From Medicago truncatula (taxonomy: Eukaryota; Streptophyta; Magnoliopsida; Fabales; Fabaceae): DNA of 64,000 nt. The stretch spans positions 52,601,762 through 52,665,761 of the forward strand of contig NC_053042.1 of assembly GCF_003473485.1 (NCBI RefSeq), read 5' to 3'. Shown piece after piece: positions 22,510-35,302 of this stretch; positions within the stretch are counted from its first letter, which is position 1, and the number at the start of each line of letters is the position of its first letter. The position numbers and the translations under genes are program-made. The notes under the pieces are model-generated. The model worked only from the letters and a program-made list of their open reading frames with translations. It was not told the DNA's origin and ran no database searches.

Positions 22510-23575
22510 AAGAGCAGTGCTAGCGACAGGCGCTTTTGCACTCGCCTATGCACACTCTCTCTAATTGTGGAGCCACGTCATTAGCCATTTCTTGGATACC
22601 GGTGTTTGCTTAACAGGATTTACTTAATTTTTTAATTATTTAAATCAGTTTTTTCTAAATAGAATTATTTAAAGCAGTTAATGCCCTGCACATGCTTTTT
22701 CATCATTACCATTATTTTCACATTCTCTTCCCCGAAAAAATATTGTTGCCCAGACAGATTCACTTGCATTTAGTGAGAAAGAAAGGAAACCATGTTCAAA
22801 TATCAATTGATCATGCTAAGCGGTCACTGTTAAACTTGTTCTGCTGGATTCTTCAACTCTCTTCTTCACAAGCTCTCGACAAAGACTGCCCCCTCATGCC
22901 GTCGAGAACCGTCACCAGAAACGGAAAGTGTGTTTTAACTTTTATGAATAAGAGAGCAACATATATCACCTAAAATGAATCAAAACCACCGATCCAATAA
23001 TACCTCTTCTCAATTGTTGCCATAGAAAAAGGGTAATTAGTTGATATAATATACCTTACCCAATTCGCCCAGATTTATCAAGAAGGGGATAATTCATGGT
23101 TATAAATTCAAAAGGCAATTGATAAAACACTTATTTATTCTTTTCATTTTGCAATTGATAAAACAAAAAACTCCAATATGCTATCAAAAGGCAAATTGAT
23201 AGATCAATCTGAATTATGATGGTGTTTGATTCGGGTGAAGTTCACAGCTGATGTTGAACGTTGTGGTTAGGGGAGGCGGAGGAGAAAGTTGGAGGAGAGT
23301 AATGCTGAATGATTTAAAGGATAAAGTATTGGATTGTTGCTTGGGTTTTCATGGGGTTCAATTGAGATCAAAGTTCATGGAAGTTGTTTGGCCTTTTGAC
23401 GTTCAGGAGTGTTTAAGATGCAGAAAATAAAATTAAAAAATATAAATAAATGTTAACTTAGAGAACCGGTAAACCAGTAACCCATTTTAAAAAAGTGGTG
23501 ACGTGACTGAATGAGGGAGTGAGTGTCCAACAGCGACTGTCAAAGTGACTGTGCATAGCATTCCTCTAATGAAAA
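22510..23575. mobile_element. Possible degenerate TIR element
   Basis: The left end 'agagcagtgctagcgacag' matches the inverse of the right end 'ctgtgcatagcattcctct' at about 14 of 19 positions. Further inward both ends share CACGTCA and ACCGGT in the same inverted order, suggesting decayed terminal repeats of about 120 bases. The interior (about 23220-23400) has a G-rich, gene-like composition that may be captured coding sequence, which I cannot name. No clear TSD was found. Confidence 0.4.
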
Positions 23576-24276
23576 AGAAAATATACTTTAACAGTTGTAC
23601 CAGAATAAATATATAACTTAGGTTAGAGAGACATACATCAAGGTTCCGACTAACGATGCACAAAGAATAAACTACATTTAGTTTTGTTCCAAGTCATTTA
23701 TGGACAATTGCATAGTTGCTAGTAGTATGTTTTGATTTGGACATTAAAATGATCATGTATGTGTTTGGTTATTTTTTTTCTCTCACTGCAATCATACGTC
23801 GGTTCATGGGTGAAAAGCCGTTAAAATTGTGAAGCTACTTTTTCATGCTTTAGTAAAACACACGTTTTCAATTGTTGACGTGGAAAGAAACACCAAGTTT
23901 AATTTGTTGAATTATGTTGATTTGTCCGAATGGATTCAATTTAAATAACGTGTAATCAATGGCGGAGTCAAAATTTTATAGAACCGGTAAAAAAATTATT
24001 GCAAAACTTTATTTCTTTACTGCGAATAATTTCACATTTTTTGCAGATAATTTCACATTTCCTGCAGATAATTTCACGTTATTACCTCACCTGAAAAGCT
24101 AAATCCTTGACAAAATCTGCATGAAATGTGTTTCCTGCGGAATTTACACAAAAATCCGCAAATAAATCCGCAGGAAAAGCTAAAAGTTCTAGTAATGGCT
24201 TGGCTTGCTACAAAGAATGTTGGAGCTGAGCCCAGGCTAGCTGGGGAGTGGCTCCGCCCATGGACTTTGACTTGAT
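23576..24276. other. Spacer with repeated 'cagataatttcac' units
   Basis: No gene is seen. Around 24016-24170 short repeats ('gataatttcacatttt', 'atccgcaaataaatccgcag') occur, probably a fragment of an unclassified repeat. Confidence 0.35.
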
Positions 24277-24385
24277 ATATGTTAAAATAGTTGGAAGTTA
24301 TGTGGAGTTAGTTAAGGTAGTTAGACAAGAGTTAGTAATCAACTATAGTTAGTTGATAAGTAAACTAGAGTTAGTAGTTTGGTTA

Positions 24386-25305
24386 GACCATCCACAACAG
24401 AACACCTCGATTTAAGTGCTTAAATGTAGAGCTGTCAAAACGGGCCGGACCGGACCCTATGAGCCGGCCCGTTTAGCCCGATTAATTATAGGGCTTGGGC
24501 CTTAAATATTGAGCCCGAATTTTAATAGGGCTTTTTAGCCCGACCCTAAAAAGCCCACTACCCGTTAGGGCTAGCCCGAACGGGCCGAGGGTAGCCCGCA
24601 TAACAAAAAAAAATCCTATAAATTATATATATTTTTCAAATAATTCTTATCTTTGTTGATTATCAAAGTAATAAATAAAAGTGAAAATTCAATGAATTAA
24701 CACAAATATACATTTAATATAAAATTATATTTACTCGTTTCGTTATTTATAATTTTAAAGATCGAATATATAAATATCTATAACTATAACGTATCTTATT
24801 TATTTAAAATTGTTTTCCTCGCCGTTTTAGTTTACGACGTTTATACGAAAATGTTTACAATTTATTTTTGTTCTAGGCATTATTTAAACATATTAAAAAT
24901 ATTATTTATAAAAAAAATGATAGGAGTATTTTATAGTACTTTTTTAAAAAAAAATATATAAAATTTTTAATACGGGCTGGCCCGTTCCGGGCCGCCCGTT
25001 TTGACAGCTCTACTTAAATGAGATCCTTTTGTCCACATTACTCATTTTACAATAATATTTAATAAGCACCAATTTTCTCCAACCCAGCACCACAAAAGAA
25101 ATTACGAAATAGATTCTATAAATAATTTCATATCATTACATTTCAATAAAAATTTATTTATTTCATTATGATTTTTTAAATGGGGTCCACAAAAAGTGAA
25201 GAGAGAAAAGATACTTTCATAGACATCCAAATATTATACCCCACAATGTGAGTGTCTATTTAATATGGTGCTAAATAGATGAAACACCCACCATTATGGA
25301 TGACC
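24386..25305. mobile_element. PIF/Harbinger-like MITE
   Basis: Ends 'gaccatccacaacag' and, inverted at the right, 'ggtcatccataatgg', flanked by TTA on both sides (24383-24385 and 25306-25308). The TTA target and a size of about 334 bases without its own insertion fit Tourist-type MITEs. It is itself split by the hAT MITE at 24427-25012. Confidence 0.68.
24427..25012. mobile_element. hAT-type MITE
   Basis: A 586-base element with ends 'tagagctgtcaaaacgggcc' and 'gggccgcccgttttgacagctcta'. It is flanked by a perfect 8-base duplication CTTAAATG (24419-24426 and 25013-25020). The TAG...CTA ends and the 8-base target are hAT hallmarks. Subterminal GC-rich 'agcccg' repeats surround an AT-rich centre. 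No coding capacity. Confidence 0.9.
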
Positions 25306-25620
25306 TTAGAAGTTAGTTAGAGTTGGTTACTCAAACTAATCTCTATACATATAAACACTATTGTACTCATTCAGTATCTTTTAATCAAATCTATTCATTT
25401 CTATATAATGAGTTTATATGAGTATCTCTCACATGAATACTCTTATACTTGCTCTCTTGCTTACATCTATAATCTTCGTCCCTATGATTCTACGATTTTC
25501 TACAATGTATTATCAGTAATTGATGAGAAGCATGAAGCTTGTAGCCATTGTATAAGAGTATATGAGACTGAGATGACAAACCCCTCAATGAAAATGGCAA
25601 TGGCTGAAAGTATAAAGTAA

Positions 25621-26424
25621 TTTATGTCCAAAGAAGAAAATGTTGTAAATTTAAGAACAATGTGAAAAAGTAGTCGTAATCTGACATGTCTACTGTGGGG
25701 GAAAGGTGCATATTAGGTTCGTTCATGTATATGTCAAATAAAAACTTATTTATGCACCAAATAATATTTGTGGCTTGATGTGTCAAGTATTGTGCAAAGA
25801 TTCATTTTAATTCGAACCTTAATTGTTATCTCATCTCTATCTTCTTCTTTTTTAGTTCAAAGATATTTATCTCTTTGTAAAATCACTGGCATTTCTTTGA
25901 CGTCTATTTTTCTCATCTCATTTTCTATCCTCAGCAAATAACACCAGACAGAGTAATTTTTTTTTTTTTTTATAAGGCAAAAGAAAGCAATAAAATTCAA
26001 GAGAGGGCTTGAACCTTTATACAGCCATAGAACAGAAGTTACACAAGATCAAAACAGAACTTAAGCCAGAGGAAAAATCCAAAAAGATAAGCCCCAACGT
26101 CTCATTATGGGATTGTTTTGGCTTTGTATTGAAGCAAAAACCCACCCAATTGAGATTACGATAAGGAAACGATAAAACAAAAAACAGAAAACCTTTTTCT
26201 TTTCTCACTGATACAAGTACACTCTACAGTTCCGTTTTTAGTTTTTTCTACTCGTCTTATCTATCTACACACACAAATTAACACGTGTCACCCATGCTCT
26301 TCACTCACAAAACGCCGTCGTTTTTACTCTGATTTTTATTTTTCCTCATTCTCATTTCTCTGTTTCAAGCTCAAACTTCACTTCCCTTCACTAGTCACTA
26401 CCGAAACTTCAGACGGAAACGATA
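25621..26424. other. Upstream flank of the ABCG7-type gene
   Basis: A T tract at about 25956-25971 followed by 'ataaggcaaaagaaagcaat' looks like a reversed LINE 3' end; its 5' limit (to about 26210?) is uncertain. The part 26215-26424 should hold the promoter and 5' UTR of the next gene. No other gene is seen. Confidence 0.4.
26281..26325 (+). promoter_or_regulatory. G-box and palindromic motif upstream of ABCG7
   Basis: CACGTG at 26282-26287 (in 'acacgtgtca', ABRE/G-box type) lies about 140 bases before the ABCG7 start. 'aaaacgccgtcgttttt' follows near 26309. Such sites bind bZIP or bHLH factors in plants. Function here is inferred only from position and sequence. Confidence 0.35.
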
Positions 26425-29400
26425 ATGGTGGTTTTCGGTGGGAAAAAGGTTCATCAAATCGTCACCGGCTTAGGCGGAAGCGGCCTTGGCCAGCTCGCCG
26501 TCGCCGTTGCTGTCTCTTTCCTTGTTCGTATCTTCTCTGCACCCGGTCCCGCTCTCTTACCGGAAAACGACGTCGACGACGATGTTCCAATCAACGACGG
26601 TGAAACTCCTCCTTCCACCGGAAAGGTTACCCCGGTCACAATCCGTTGGAACAATATTAATTGTTCACTTTCTGATAAATCCTCCAAGTCCGTGAGTTTC
26701 TATTCCTTCTCTCTCTGTAAATGCTGAATTAGTTGCTGAGAAAATCAGAATCTAACAGTGTGAGGAAAAATCGTTGTAATAGTCTTGGATATTTATTGTA
26801 TCGTTGCATGCACGTGGTTCTGTTGGTTTTATAGAGATTTTGGATGTTTGTTTTTGAAGTTTGATTTTGGTGATGATGGAGATTTTATGTGAATTTTTAA
26901 ATGAATAGGTGAGATTTTTGCTTAAAAATCTGAGTGGAGAAGCAAAACCGGGAAGATTATTAGCAATAATGGGACCTTCAGGTTCAGGGAAGACAACATT
27001 GCTCAATGTTCTTGCTGGTCAGCTATCAGCGTCACCTCGGCTTCATTTGAGTGGCCTTTTGGAGTTCAATGGAAAGCCTAGTTCCAGAAACGCTTACAAG
27101 TATGTGTTTGTTTAGTTGTTTGATTGGAATTTGTACCTGCACTGATTTTCATGATAAATATATCTTTGAAGTTTTGTTTGATGTTTAACTGAAATGCTGG
27201 TTTTTTGTAGGTTTGCTTATGTGAGACAGGAGGATCTCTTCTTCTCACAGCTTACTGTGAGGGAAACGTTGTCTCTTGCTATAGAATTACAGCTTCACAA
27301 CATATCTTCTGCCGAAGAGAGGGATGAATATGTCAACAATCTCCTTTTCAAAACAGGCCTGGTGAGTTTTTCTATATGGTATAATTTGTTTCAGTCGCAA
27401 AGTAGTTGCTGGTTTTTAAGTAGATTTTTTCAACAAACCTTTATATCTTCCTTGAAGATTGATGAATTTTGGTCCTTCAATTATGATTGACTACTGCTCT
27501 TATATCTGTTTTATGCCTTCCATATTTGCATGCTTGCTCGCCATCCTCCCAAGTTCCAAAAATGAAAATTACTATCAAAGTTACTTGTATGATTATTTTT
27601 AGCTTTCCTATATCAGATTCATGATTGAAAATTTGTTAGTCTCATTGGACAGTTCTATGTTACTTATCTTACTCCCTTTGGCATCTGTGTGCTTAAGGTC
27701 AGCTGTGCTGATACTAATGTTGGTGATGCAAAAGTTCGTGGAATCAGCGGTGGAGAAAAGAAACGTCTATCTTTGGCATGTGAACTGCTTGCAAGCCCAT
27801 CTGTTATATTTGCTGATGAACCCACAACAGGTAAGCATGCACATGCAGAATTGCTTTGCATTGGATTCAAACTTTGATTATGATATAAGGCACAGAAGTA
27901 AAGAAGAAATCAATAAGAAATTCATCTTGTGGTAAAAGAATTTCAATTTGAATATGCTAGATTGTTTGTACACATTAGGAACCCACATGCTAATAGAGTA
28001 TAAAAAGAATGATTTCATTTCTTGACTGAAAATGAATCGAATGAAGGGAAATATATCTCCAATGGTTCTTTTTTTCACAACTGAGCACTTGCTTGGTCCT
28101 TTGAACGATCAAACTCTTGTCTCTTCATACTTGTTAATCTTAATAACCCCCTGTGAGTAACCAACTATTCCAACTGTCTAAATTAACTAACTCCTAAGGG
28201 ATCCCTTAATTTTTGGATTGCTTCTCAAAAACTCCCTAGCAATTTAAAACTCAATAGCTCATCTCCTCCAACTTATGACACTTCATATTGATTCCCTACA
28301 ACCCAAGGGGTTGATTTTACACTAACATTGCACCATTTGGTTTGTTTAGGGAGTCAATTTTTTGTGTTGAATCGCAATGGGTCTTTCTAACACTGACCTA
28401 TACTGGAGGGGTTCCTTGTGCATCAACCTATATAGTGTAATAATATATATGCACAGATAGAACTTCCTTTCTTCTTTTGATGATAATTTTTTGCCAAACT
28501 CTTGTTTTCTCTTAGTAAGTGATAATGCATAAATGACTTCTCCTTGCCATTTACTGCTGTCATGTGTGGTCAATTTTCGGAGAATTATAACCTCTCTCTC
28601 TCTCTCTCTCCCCACTAATTTTGTCATGAAGTTACTCTCAGGACTTGATGCCTTCCAGGCTGAGAAGGTTATGGAAACTCTCCGACAACTTGCACTCGAT
28701 GGTCATACTGTAATATGCTCTATACATCAGCCAAGAGGATCAGTGTACAGCAAATTCGACGACATTGTCTTGCTAACTGATGGTTCACTTGTTTATGCTG
28801 GTCCTGCTGGTGATGAACCATTGACGTACTTCTCAAAATTCGGGTAGTTGTCTTAACCTTATTTACGTTTTGCTGTCTTACATTCTTAATTTGGGAATCC
28901 TCAAGTGTTGGAGTACTTAAGAAATTATGGCCCAATTAACTTCATATACTATTAAATAACCTATTTCGTTGCGACCAATTTCTTTATAATAAGTTGATTA
29001 CACAATTTTTCTGTCTATTATTTGAGAATCTTTAATGAAACAGTAAACTCCTTGAAAAGCCAAGAAATCTAGATTATAGAAGCTTGTCAGAACTTCAAAT
29101 ATGTTCACATTCAACTTATCATTCCATCAAGTTTTGGCTTGATATTGATAACACCATTGTGGTAAACAATATTCTTGGTGTAACATTGTGCATCTTTAGT
29201 TATTCTACTTATTTTATTTGAGTCTCCTTATCAATATCTAAGGTTTACATTTTGTAGTCAAGCCACAATTTTATGTGGTGTACGAGGGCTGAAAAGCATA
29301 ATCTCAAAATTGGAATAGATATATTTCTAACTTTCTGTGAGGAGAGATTCTTTCACCATGGTCTGCATTTAATTTCCGCTTAATACCTATATCTTGTGTA

Positions 29401-32400
29401 GTAGGTAATTCTGTTTTAGCTTTTATTTGATAGGGTATTTGAAAAATATATTTTACATTAATCCGATGAACTTTTATTCATTATCTAATAAATTCAAGTT
29501 GAAAATCCTCCTGCATTTGTTCAGTCAACCCAAACACATGATCTCTTTCTCCATGCTGTTTATTGTTAATATCTTACTAGAAGTAAGGGATAGTACATTG
29601 AAATGGAAATTTTGTTTAACATTTTGTCATGGATTCTTGTTTATTCTGAACAGTATGTTGATAATTTTTTATGAAACAGGTACCACTGCCCAGATCATGT
29701 TAATCCTGCAGAATTTTTGGCCGATCTTATATCCATAGACTACAGTTCTTCTGACAGTGTCTATTCCTCTCAAAAAAGGACCAATGGGCTTGTTGAGTCA
29801 TTCTCACTAAGACAATCTACAATAATATATGCTACTCCAATTACTCTAGATGACCTCTCGAAAAGTAGAAAGAGAATCAGCAAGAGGAGTGTAGCAAAAA
29901 CGAAAGGGGGCTGGTGGAAGCAATTTCGGTTGCTTCTTAGACGGGCATGGATGCAGGTTTCTTTTTCAATTCATTGTCTTTCTACTTATTGAAATGGCTG
30001 AACTTGGGTATATTGCATGATGAGTAGTGCTGAGAACACTCTCTTTAACACTCCATCCAACACTCGCTCTATTGTTGGGTAAAACCACGTGGGCCCCACA
30101 ATTTATGTGGGACCTACTTTTTAAATTGTGGGACCCACATGAATTTCTTCCAATAGAAGACTGAGTGTAGAAAAGAGTATTAAAGTGACTGTTAAAGGAA
30201 GACTTACGAGGCTTGTCATGTTACAAGACATAATCACAAAAGTGGTTATACTGTTTATTGTTTTCATATCTTGTATTTTGTGAAGTAAAAAAATATTTTC
30301 TGTGTATCAACTTCAACCATATCACCTCTTGTCTTTATATTCTTTACCTCTGGACCCTGGTCACTAGATATTAGACAGCCTTATAGTTTTGGAACTTAAA
30401 AAGGGATGATTTATATCTTGCAGTCGGTGTATGGAGAATTAAAATTATTTCTCATTTATTTTTGATTCATGATTCTCTGTCTGACTAGGCTTCCCGTGAT
30501 GCACCTACCAACAAAGTTCGGTCAAGGATGTCAATTGCATCAGCAGTTATCTTTGGTTCAGTTTTTTGGAGAATGGGAAAATCTCAGACTTCAATACAAG
30601 ACAGAATGGGATTGCTTCAGGTTTGTGATATTCTTGATTCCTGCAAGATTATTTCTCGTAGGCCTGTGATAAGATTATTAAATAATATATAAAATAAATT
30701 ATTAATATGTTTTATATATAATTCATACGTAATATATTAGTAATAATGTATTTTTTTTTGTTGTTGAGGGAAGTAATAATGTATTATTATGTATATAAGA
30801 AGTTAGTATTATTATTAATTATATATTATATGGGTTTTGTTAACGAGTGCCCCTGGGGCATTCTTTAAGCATACTAAATTAAGTAATTATTTTTTAAAAA
30901 TGTCAAAGTTTTCAATTTCCAATGCACTGATTACACAAATTTTCATAAAAAGTTACCATTTAAAGTCCTTAACTAGTGCCCCATTTCCCATATTTATATA
31001 TAGTTAGTTAGTAGTTTTATGGAGTTAGGAAATGGTGGTTAATAAACTACCTCTTCTACTATATAAATATGCATTGTATGTGCAAGGAAAATATGAAGAA
31101 ATTAATAATGAAATTCTAGTCTTTCCCCCATTTCTATGGAGACCTATTCCTTCTCGAATTGGAATAGTTATCTGTATCATCATATATCTTATCAGCCTGC
31201 TGCTAATGTGCATCGCGGAACAACTTTAAACTGTTTTAATGCTAGATATTCAATTTTTAATCTACTACGGCAGTAGAAGTAATGTCTGTCTATATGCAAA
31301 TTCGTATATCATTGGCTGCTGTGGAATAGTGGAATTTATCATGCTTATTAAATTGTTCTTCTACTAGGTAACATTCTAGAAGTCATTTTTAGATGCCATG
31401 CTGTGTGGATTTTGACTATTAATCATTTGATTTTTTGGTATAGACACCTTCTGCAAGTATGTATTTGTAATGTGTGTACGCTTCGACATGATTTTATTAG
31501 ACTCAAGCTCTTAAAGTATTAGTGGATTTTTGCTTATTACCCTAAGGTAAAACTGAAAATAATTAAATATTATGGGGGACCATCAATTAATTGTGCTGGG
31601 ATAGTGCTCTCCTAATCTAGTAGACTTGAGTTCCATCTTTTATTTTAATTATCTCAACAATCGTTTTGAAATGCTTTAAACTCCAAAATCTATAAAATCT
31701 TTTTATTATGTTATTAGAATGACAGTTTCACTTGGCTAAGTTTACCTTCCTGAATGACATGGATGACATTCACAGGTTGCTGCTATAAACACAGCTATGG
31801 CTGCTCTCACTAAGACTGTAGGCGTGTTTCCGAAGGAACGGTCAATTGTTGATAGAGAACGTTCTAAAGGCTCCTATTCCTTGGGTCCCTATCTGTTTTC
31901 AAAACTATTGGCTGAGGCTCCCATTGGAGCAGCATTTCCATTAATGTTTGGTGCTGTTTTATACCCAATGGCACGTCTCCATCCCACTTTGATGAGGTTA
32001 GTTTACTTAGTTGGTCTCTGTGAGCTATGTAGTTTGAGTCAGTTCTCGATTTCATTTCATTTTGCTGGTTTTTTGGGTGGTAGGTTAAGTTTTTTGGTAT
32101 TGCTTTATACAGTGTTGTGCAAGAAAGGTGCATGATTTGCCAAATTTTCGCATAATGCATAAATGACTTTGTTTATTTATTTGGGCGGTGGATTAATTAT
32201 TGTTCAAAATCCCAGCTATGACTTTCGCATAATGCATAAATGACTTTGTTTTTTCCAAGAATTATTTATTGTTCAAAATCCCAAAGGCATAGGGGTATAC
32301 ATATACATAGGAGATGAAAAACCATTCTGTATAAGCAGAAATGACAAATTTGATATTTTTCACCTTTCTCTTGATTTTTGACATCTTCAGTATGAAAAGG

Positions 32401-35302
32401 AAAAGAACCAAAAAAGAAAATCGCAAGAGGAAAAAAGTTTGTCCTCTATGTCGCTGTCTCTTTTCTCACATCTACTTTGTGTCTTTGTCGTCACGAGGGC
32501 TTTATTTGTAGTTGATTATTTCCATCTCTTTATATAACTAATTTATTTTCGACATTTTAGATTTGGGAAATTCTGTGGAATCGTTACTGCAGAATCCTTT
32601 GCTGCATCTGCGATGGGTCTTACTGTTGGTGCTATGGTTCCAACCACTGAAGCAGCAATGGCAGTAGGCCCCTCTCTTATGACAGTATTTATAGTATTTG
32701 GTGGCTACTATGTCAACCCTGAGAATACCCCAATCATCTTCCGCTGGATTCCTAGTGTTTCTCTGATTAGATGGTAAGCACAGTTCTGATTTATTAATAA
32801 TCAAGGGGAGTAAAACTGTCAAATATATAACCGGAACTAAGAAACAGAACATTATTGAGTGAAAGGGTTAAGCATCATTGCAAACGTTAATATATGTTTG
32901 TCAGACTCTCGTACTAATGGATACCAACTTAATTTATGCACACTTTCAGGGCCTTTCAAGGACTTTGCATCAATGAATTCCGTGGTCTTCAATTTGATCA
33001 TCAGCATTCATTTGATATTCAAACTGGAGAGCAGGTGAGGAGCCGTAATCTTTTAAATTTCACCTGGAACTAAGATTGTTTGATAAAATTATATAAAATA
33101 CTTATATATTATGAGTTTTGACCAGGACGTATGAGTGAAGTGAATAAACTGAACCTGTGAGGCTATGATATCAGTTTTTACTCAAGTTTTTTTTTTTTTT
33201 TTTTGACCAAAGCAAAGTTAACTATTATCTTTAATCAACCAGTGTTCAATACAAGAAGGATAAGAATAAAAAATACGGTGACTAGCCCAAGAACAGGCTG
33301 CCCTAGCTAAGCTATGAGTAACCATGTTCGCTTGTCTCCTAACAAACTTCACCTCGAAGTTGGAATGTAAAGATAACTGAAAAATAATACTAGAAACAAT
33401 AGCATAAAATTCCGAATCACCATGGCCCGGAGACGATAGCGCTTGCACTAGAGTAGCTGAGTTGAACTCGAAGACAACCCGGTCCCATCTGTTCCCAACA
33501 ACAAAGTGAATCGCATCGAGTAAGGCAACTGCCTCCCCCTCCAAAACTTTCATATTTGCTCGTTGCCATTTCGTTTGAGCCCGAATGAATTGCCAACGGG
33601 AGTCTCTAACACAACACGCGAAAGATGTAATATGTTGACGGTCATGAAACGCGGCATCCACATTGCACTTCAACCACGTCTCACGCGGTTTCTCCCAATC
33701 TGAGTTGTTAGCTTGCACTCTATTCTGCCCGTGTTGCACAATCGATGATGAGGGTTGTTTATGAACCTCCTGCCACCTGGGACAGTATCAAGAAGTATTG
33801 GAGTGTGATCAGAGTGGGAAGTAAGCAAGTTTGTAAGTTTGACTTCTGGAAAACGTTGGAGCCATTCGGAGTTTCCCATAGCCATATCCAATCTTTCTTC
33901 TAGTACTCGATTAGTACCCGGACTCTTGATCCACGTAAATGAGTGACCATGCAATTTAATATCGGATAAGGCACAATCATCAACCACTTCACGGAAACCC
34001 ATACACAACCAATTAGGATGAGGATGAATACCAGACTTGTCTTGTTGAGACAACAAGTCATTAAAGTCCCCAATGATACACCACGGAAGAGATGACATAT
34101 CCCGCAACTCCCGAAGTAAATCCCAAGCATCACGACTACGAGCACGTTCAGGAAAGCGATAATAATAAGTTAATCTCCAATCACCAGCTTCTTTATCCTC
34201 CACAATCATATTAATGAAATTTCGAGAGTAATTTAACACACGACAATTAGAAACATCTTTCCAAAACACTGCCAGCCCACCACTCCTGCCTACCACATCA
34301 ACTGCTAAGCATGAGTCATATCCCAACATGACACGAATATTTTCCATGCTTCGTGTATTAGCCAACGTTTCAGAGAGGAAAAGAATATCTGGTTTGTGTC
34401 CCCGGGCCAGGTTTCGTAGATTTGGAACTGCACTCGGGCTGCCCAATCCCCGACAGTTCCAACTCAAAATAATCATTGGTCCCGACAGTCCTGGTTGCCA
34501 GGACGTGCCGATAAAAAATGCTGGTTTGTCTGATTTGTGGAATCCTCGACAGGTTGTTTGTTCTCTCGCATACGTTTTCTCTGAAACTGATATTCCATTT
34601 CTGCATTATTTTCCTTCTCACCAGTAATGTGCACCTGATTTTGGTTATCGATAGTTGAGGAAATGACCGAACATGATGTACCCGAGCTTATATCTTTAGT
34701 AAAAGTCAATAAAGGAGCATTTGCATGCCTTAACTCCTTTACTCAAGTTTTTATGTTTTAATATTACTGTAATATAGCTGCTCCTGGAATAGAAATGCTT
34801 TTGCTTTTACAACATCAAATAAGCTATAAATTTAGAAATTAATATATCCCCATTCAACCATTTATGTTGAGTTAAATTAAAATAAAACTATGATATACCG
34901 TCAATGTTTCTTGGATAATATAAGATTGGTTGTTTAATTGGGCGTGCTTTCTTGAATGCTGATCTGTTTCACTTGCTTGTCCTTTTCTCTATTTCGCAGG
35001 CACTAGAACGTCTTTCCTTTGGAAAAAGTACAATTAGGGATACACTGCTAGCGCAAAATAGAATATTGTTATTTTGGTATTGTACCACCTACCTTCTCCT
35101 TGAGAAAAACAAGCCCAAATACCAGCAACTTGAAACAACCCCTCCTGACCACAGTAAACCACATTTAAAACTCGAGGAGTTAAATCCTGAACAAGTTGAT
35201 CAGACACATGAAGCACCAGAGGTCAGCCAAGTTGGTTCGGACGAGCCGCTTGAGTCACCTGAATTAGACCCTGTTGGCTCATTTATCCTAGAAGGTTTGT
35301 AA
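26425..35302 (+). CDS. ABCG7: Half-size ABC transporter, ABCG7 (WBC7) type
   Basis: Eleven exons: 26425-26691, 26909-27099, 27211-27361, 27698-27830, 28642-28843, 29680-29956, 30489-30620, 31776-31996, 32561-32773, 32950-33034 and 35000-35302. All junctions are GT/AG and the frame stays open, giving about 724 residues, close to the Arabidopsis protein as I recall it. Order is NBD then TMD, as in the ABCG/White family. Walker [10 protein letters not shown] is at about 111-119, signature ISGGEKKR at 219-226, Walker B VIFADEP at 239-245, and the switch His in CSIHQP at 276. Transmembrane helices fill about 410-640, with [20 protein letters not shown] before the last helices. The N-terminus has a hydrophobic [14 protein letters not shown] segment. 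A half-size ABCG must dimerise; its substrate is unknown. Intron 10 (33035-34999) was enlarged by a LINE. Confidence 0.95.
30022..30206. mobile_element. Palindromic MITE-like sequence in ABCG7 intron 6
   Basis: About 185 bases that fold on themselves: 'gtgggccccacaattta' faces 'aaattgtgggacccacat', and 'attgttgg' faces 'ccaatag'. The outer parts carry 'agtgctgagaacactc' and 'gagtattaaagtgac'. No certain TSD. It lies wholly in an intron. Confidence 0.4.
32140..32255. repeat. Short direct repeat in ABCG7 intron 8
   Basis: 'tttcgcataatgcataaatg' plus 'actttgttt' occurs at about 32146-32175 and again at about 32222-32250. It is a local duplication inside the intron, not coding. Confidence 0.6.
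33192..34737 (-). mobile_element. LINE in ABCG7 intron 10, with reverse transcriptase deleted
   Basis: An L1-type LINE read on the minus strand, with its poly-A at 33192-33204 and a 15-base target duplication TTTACTCAAGTTTTT (33177-33191 and 34738-34752; the T run makes its edge ambiguous). It starts with the end of ORF1 (about 34473-34709). Next comes an apurinic endonuclease domain from [14 protein letters not shown] (34476), with [14 protein letters not shown] and [10 protein letters not shown] landmarks. Near 33750 it passes directly into a LINE RNase H domain ([47 protein letters not shown]), to about 33220. The whole reverse transcriptase is absent, so the copy is internally deleted and immobile. 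It inserted antisense to the host gene. Confidence 0.88.

Larger units (their letters stand above)
24277..25505 (+). mobile_element. LTR remnant of a copia-like element with nested MITEs
   Basis: Fossil LTR: it starts 'tgttaaaatagttggaag', is rich in 'agttagtt' units, and has a TATA-like 'catataaacac' and a 'ttgtactcattcagtatctt' region, as in plant copia LTRs. A primer-binding-like 'tattatcag' follows near 25510, so a little internal sequence may remain to about 25620. About 920 bases of it are later DNA-transposon insertions. It is incomplete. Whether it is a solo LTR or a truncated element is not settled. Confidence 0.55.

Noticed and set aside
25956-26213. Reversed LINE or SINE in the ABCG7 promoter
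   Set aside because: Only a T tract and a LINE-like tail motif are visible; no coding part or target duplication could be fixed, so it is mentioned but not called.
26454-26695. Antisense and shifted frames over ABCG7 exon 1
   Set aside because: Low-complexity shadows of a real coding exon.
30833-30990. MITE with 'taacgagtgcccc' and 'taactagtgcccc' ends
   Set aside because: The two similar motifs are in direct, not inverted, orientation and no TSD is visible.
33218-34476. Endonuclease and RNase H frames as a separate host gene
   Set aside because: The poly-A end and the 15-base target duplication show a LINE insertion in an intron.
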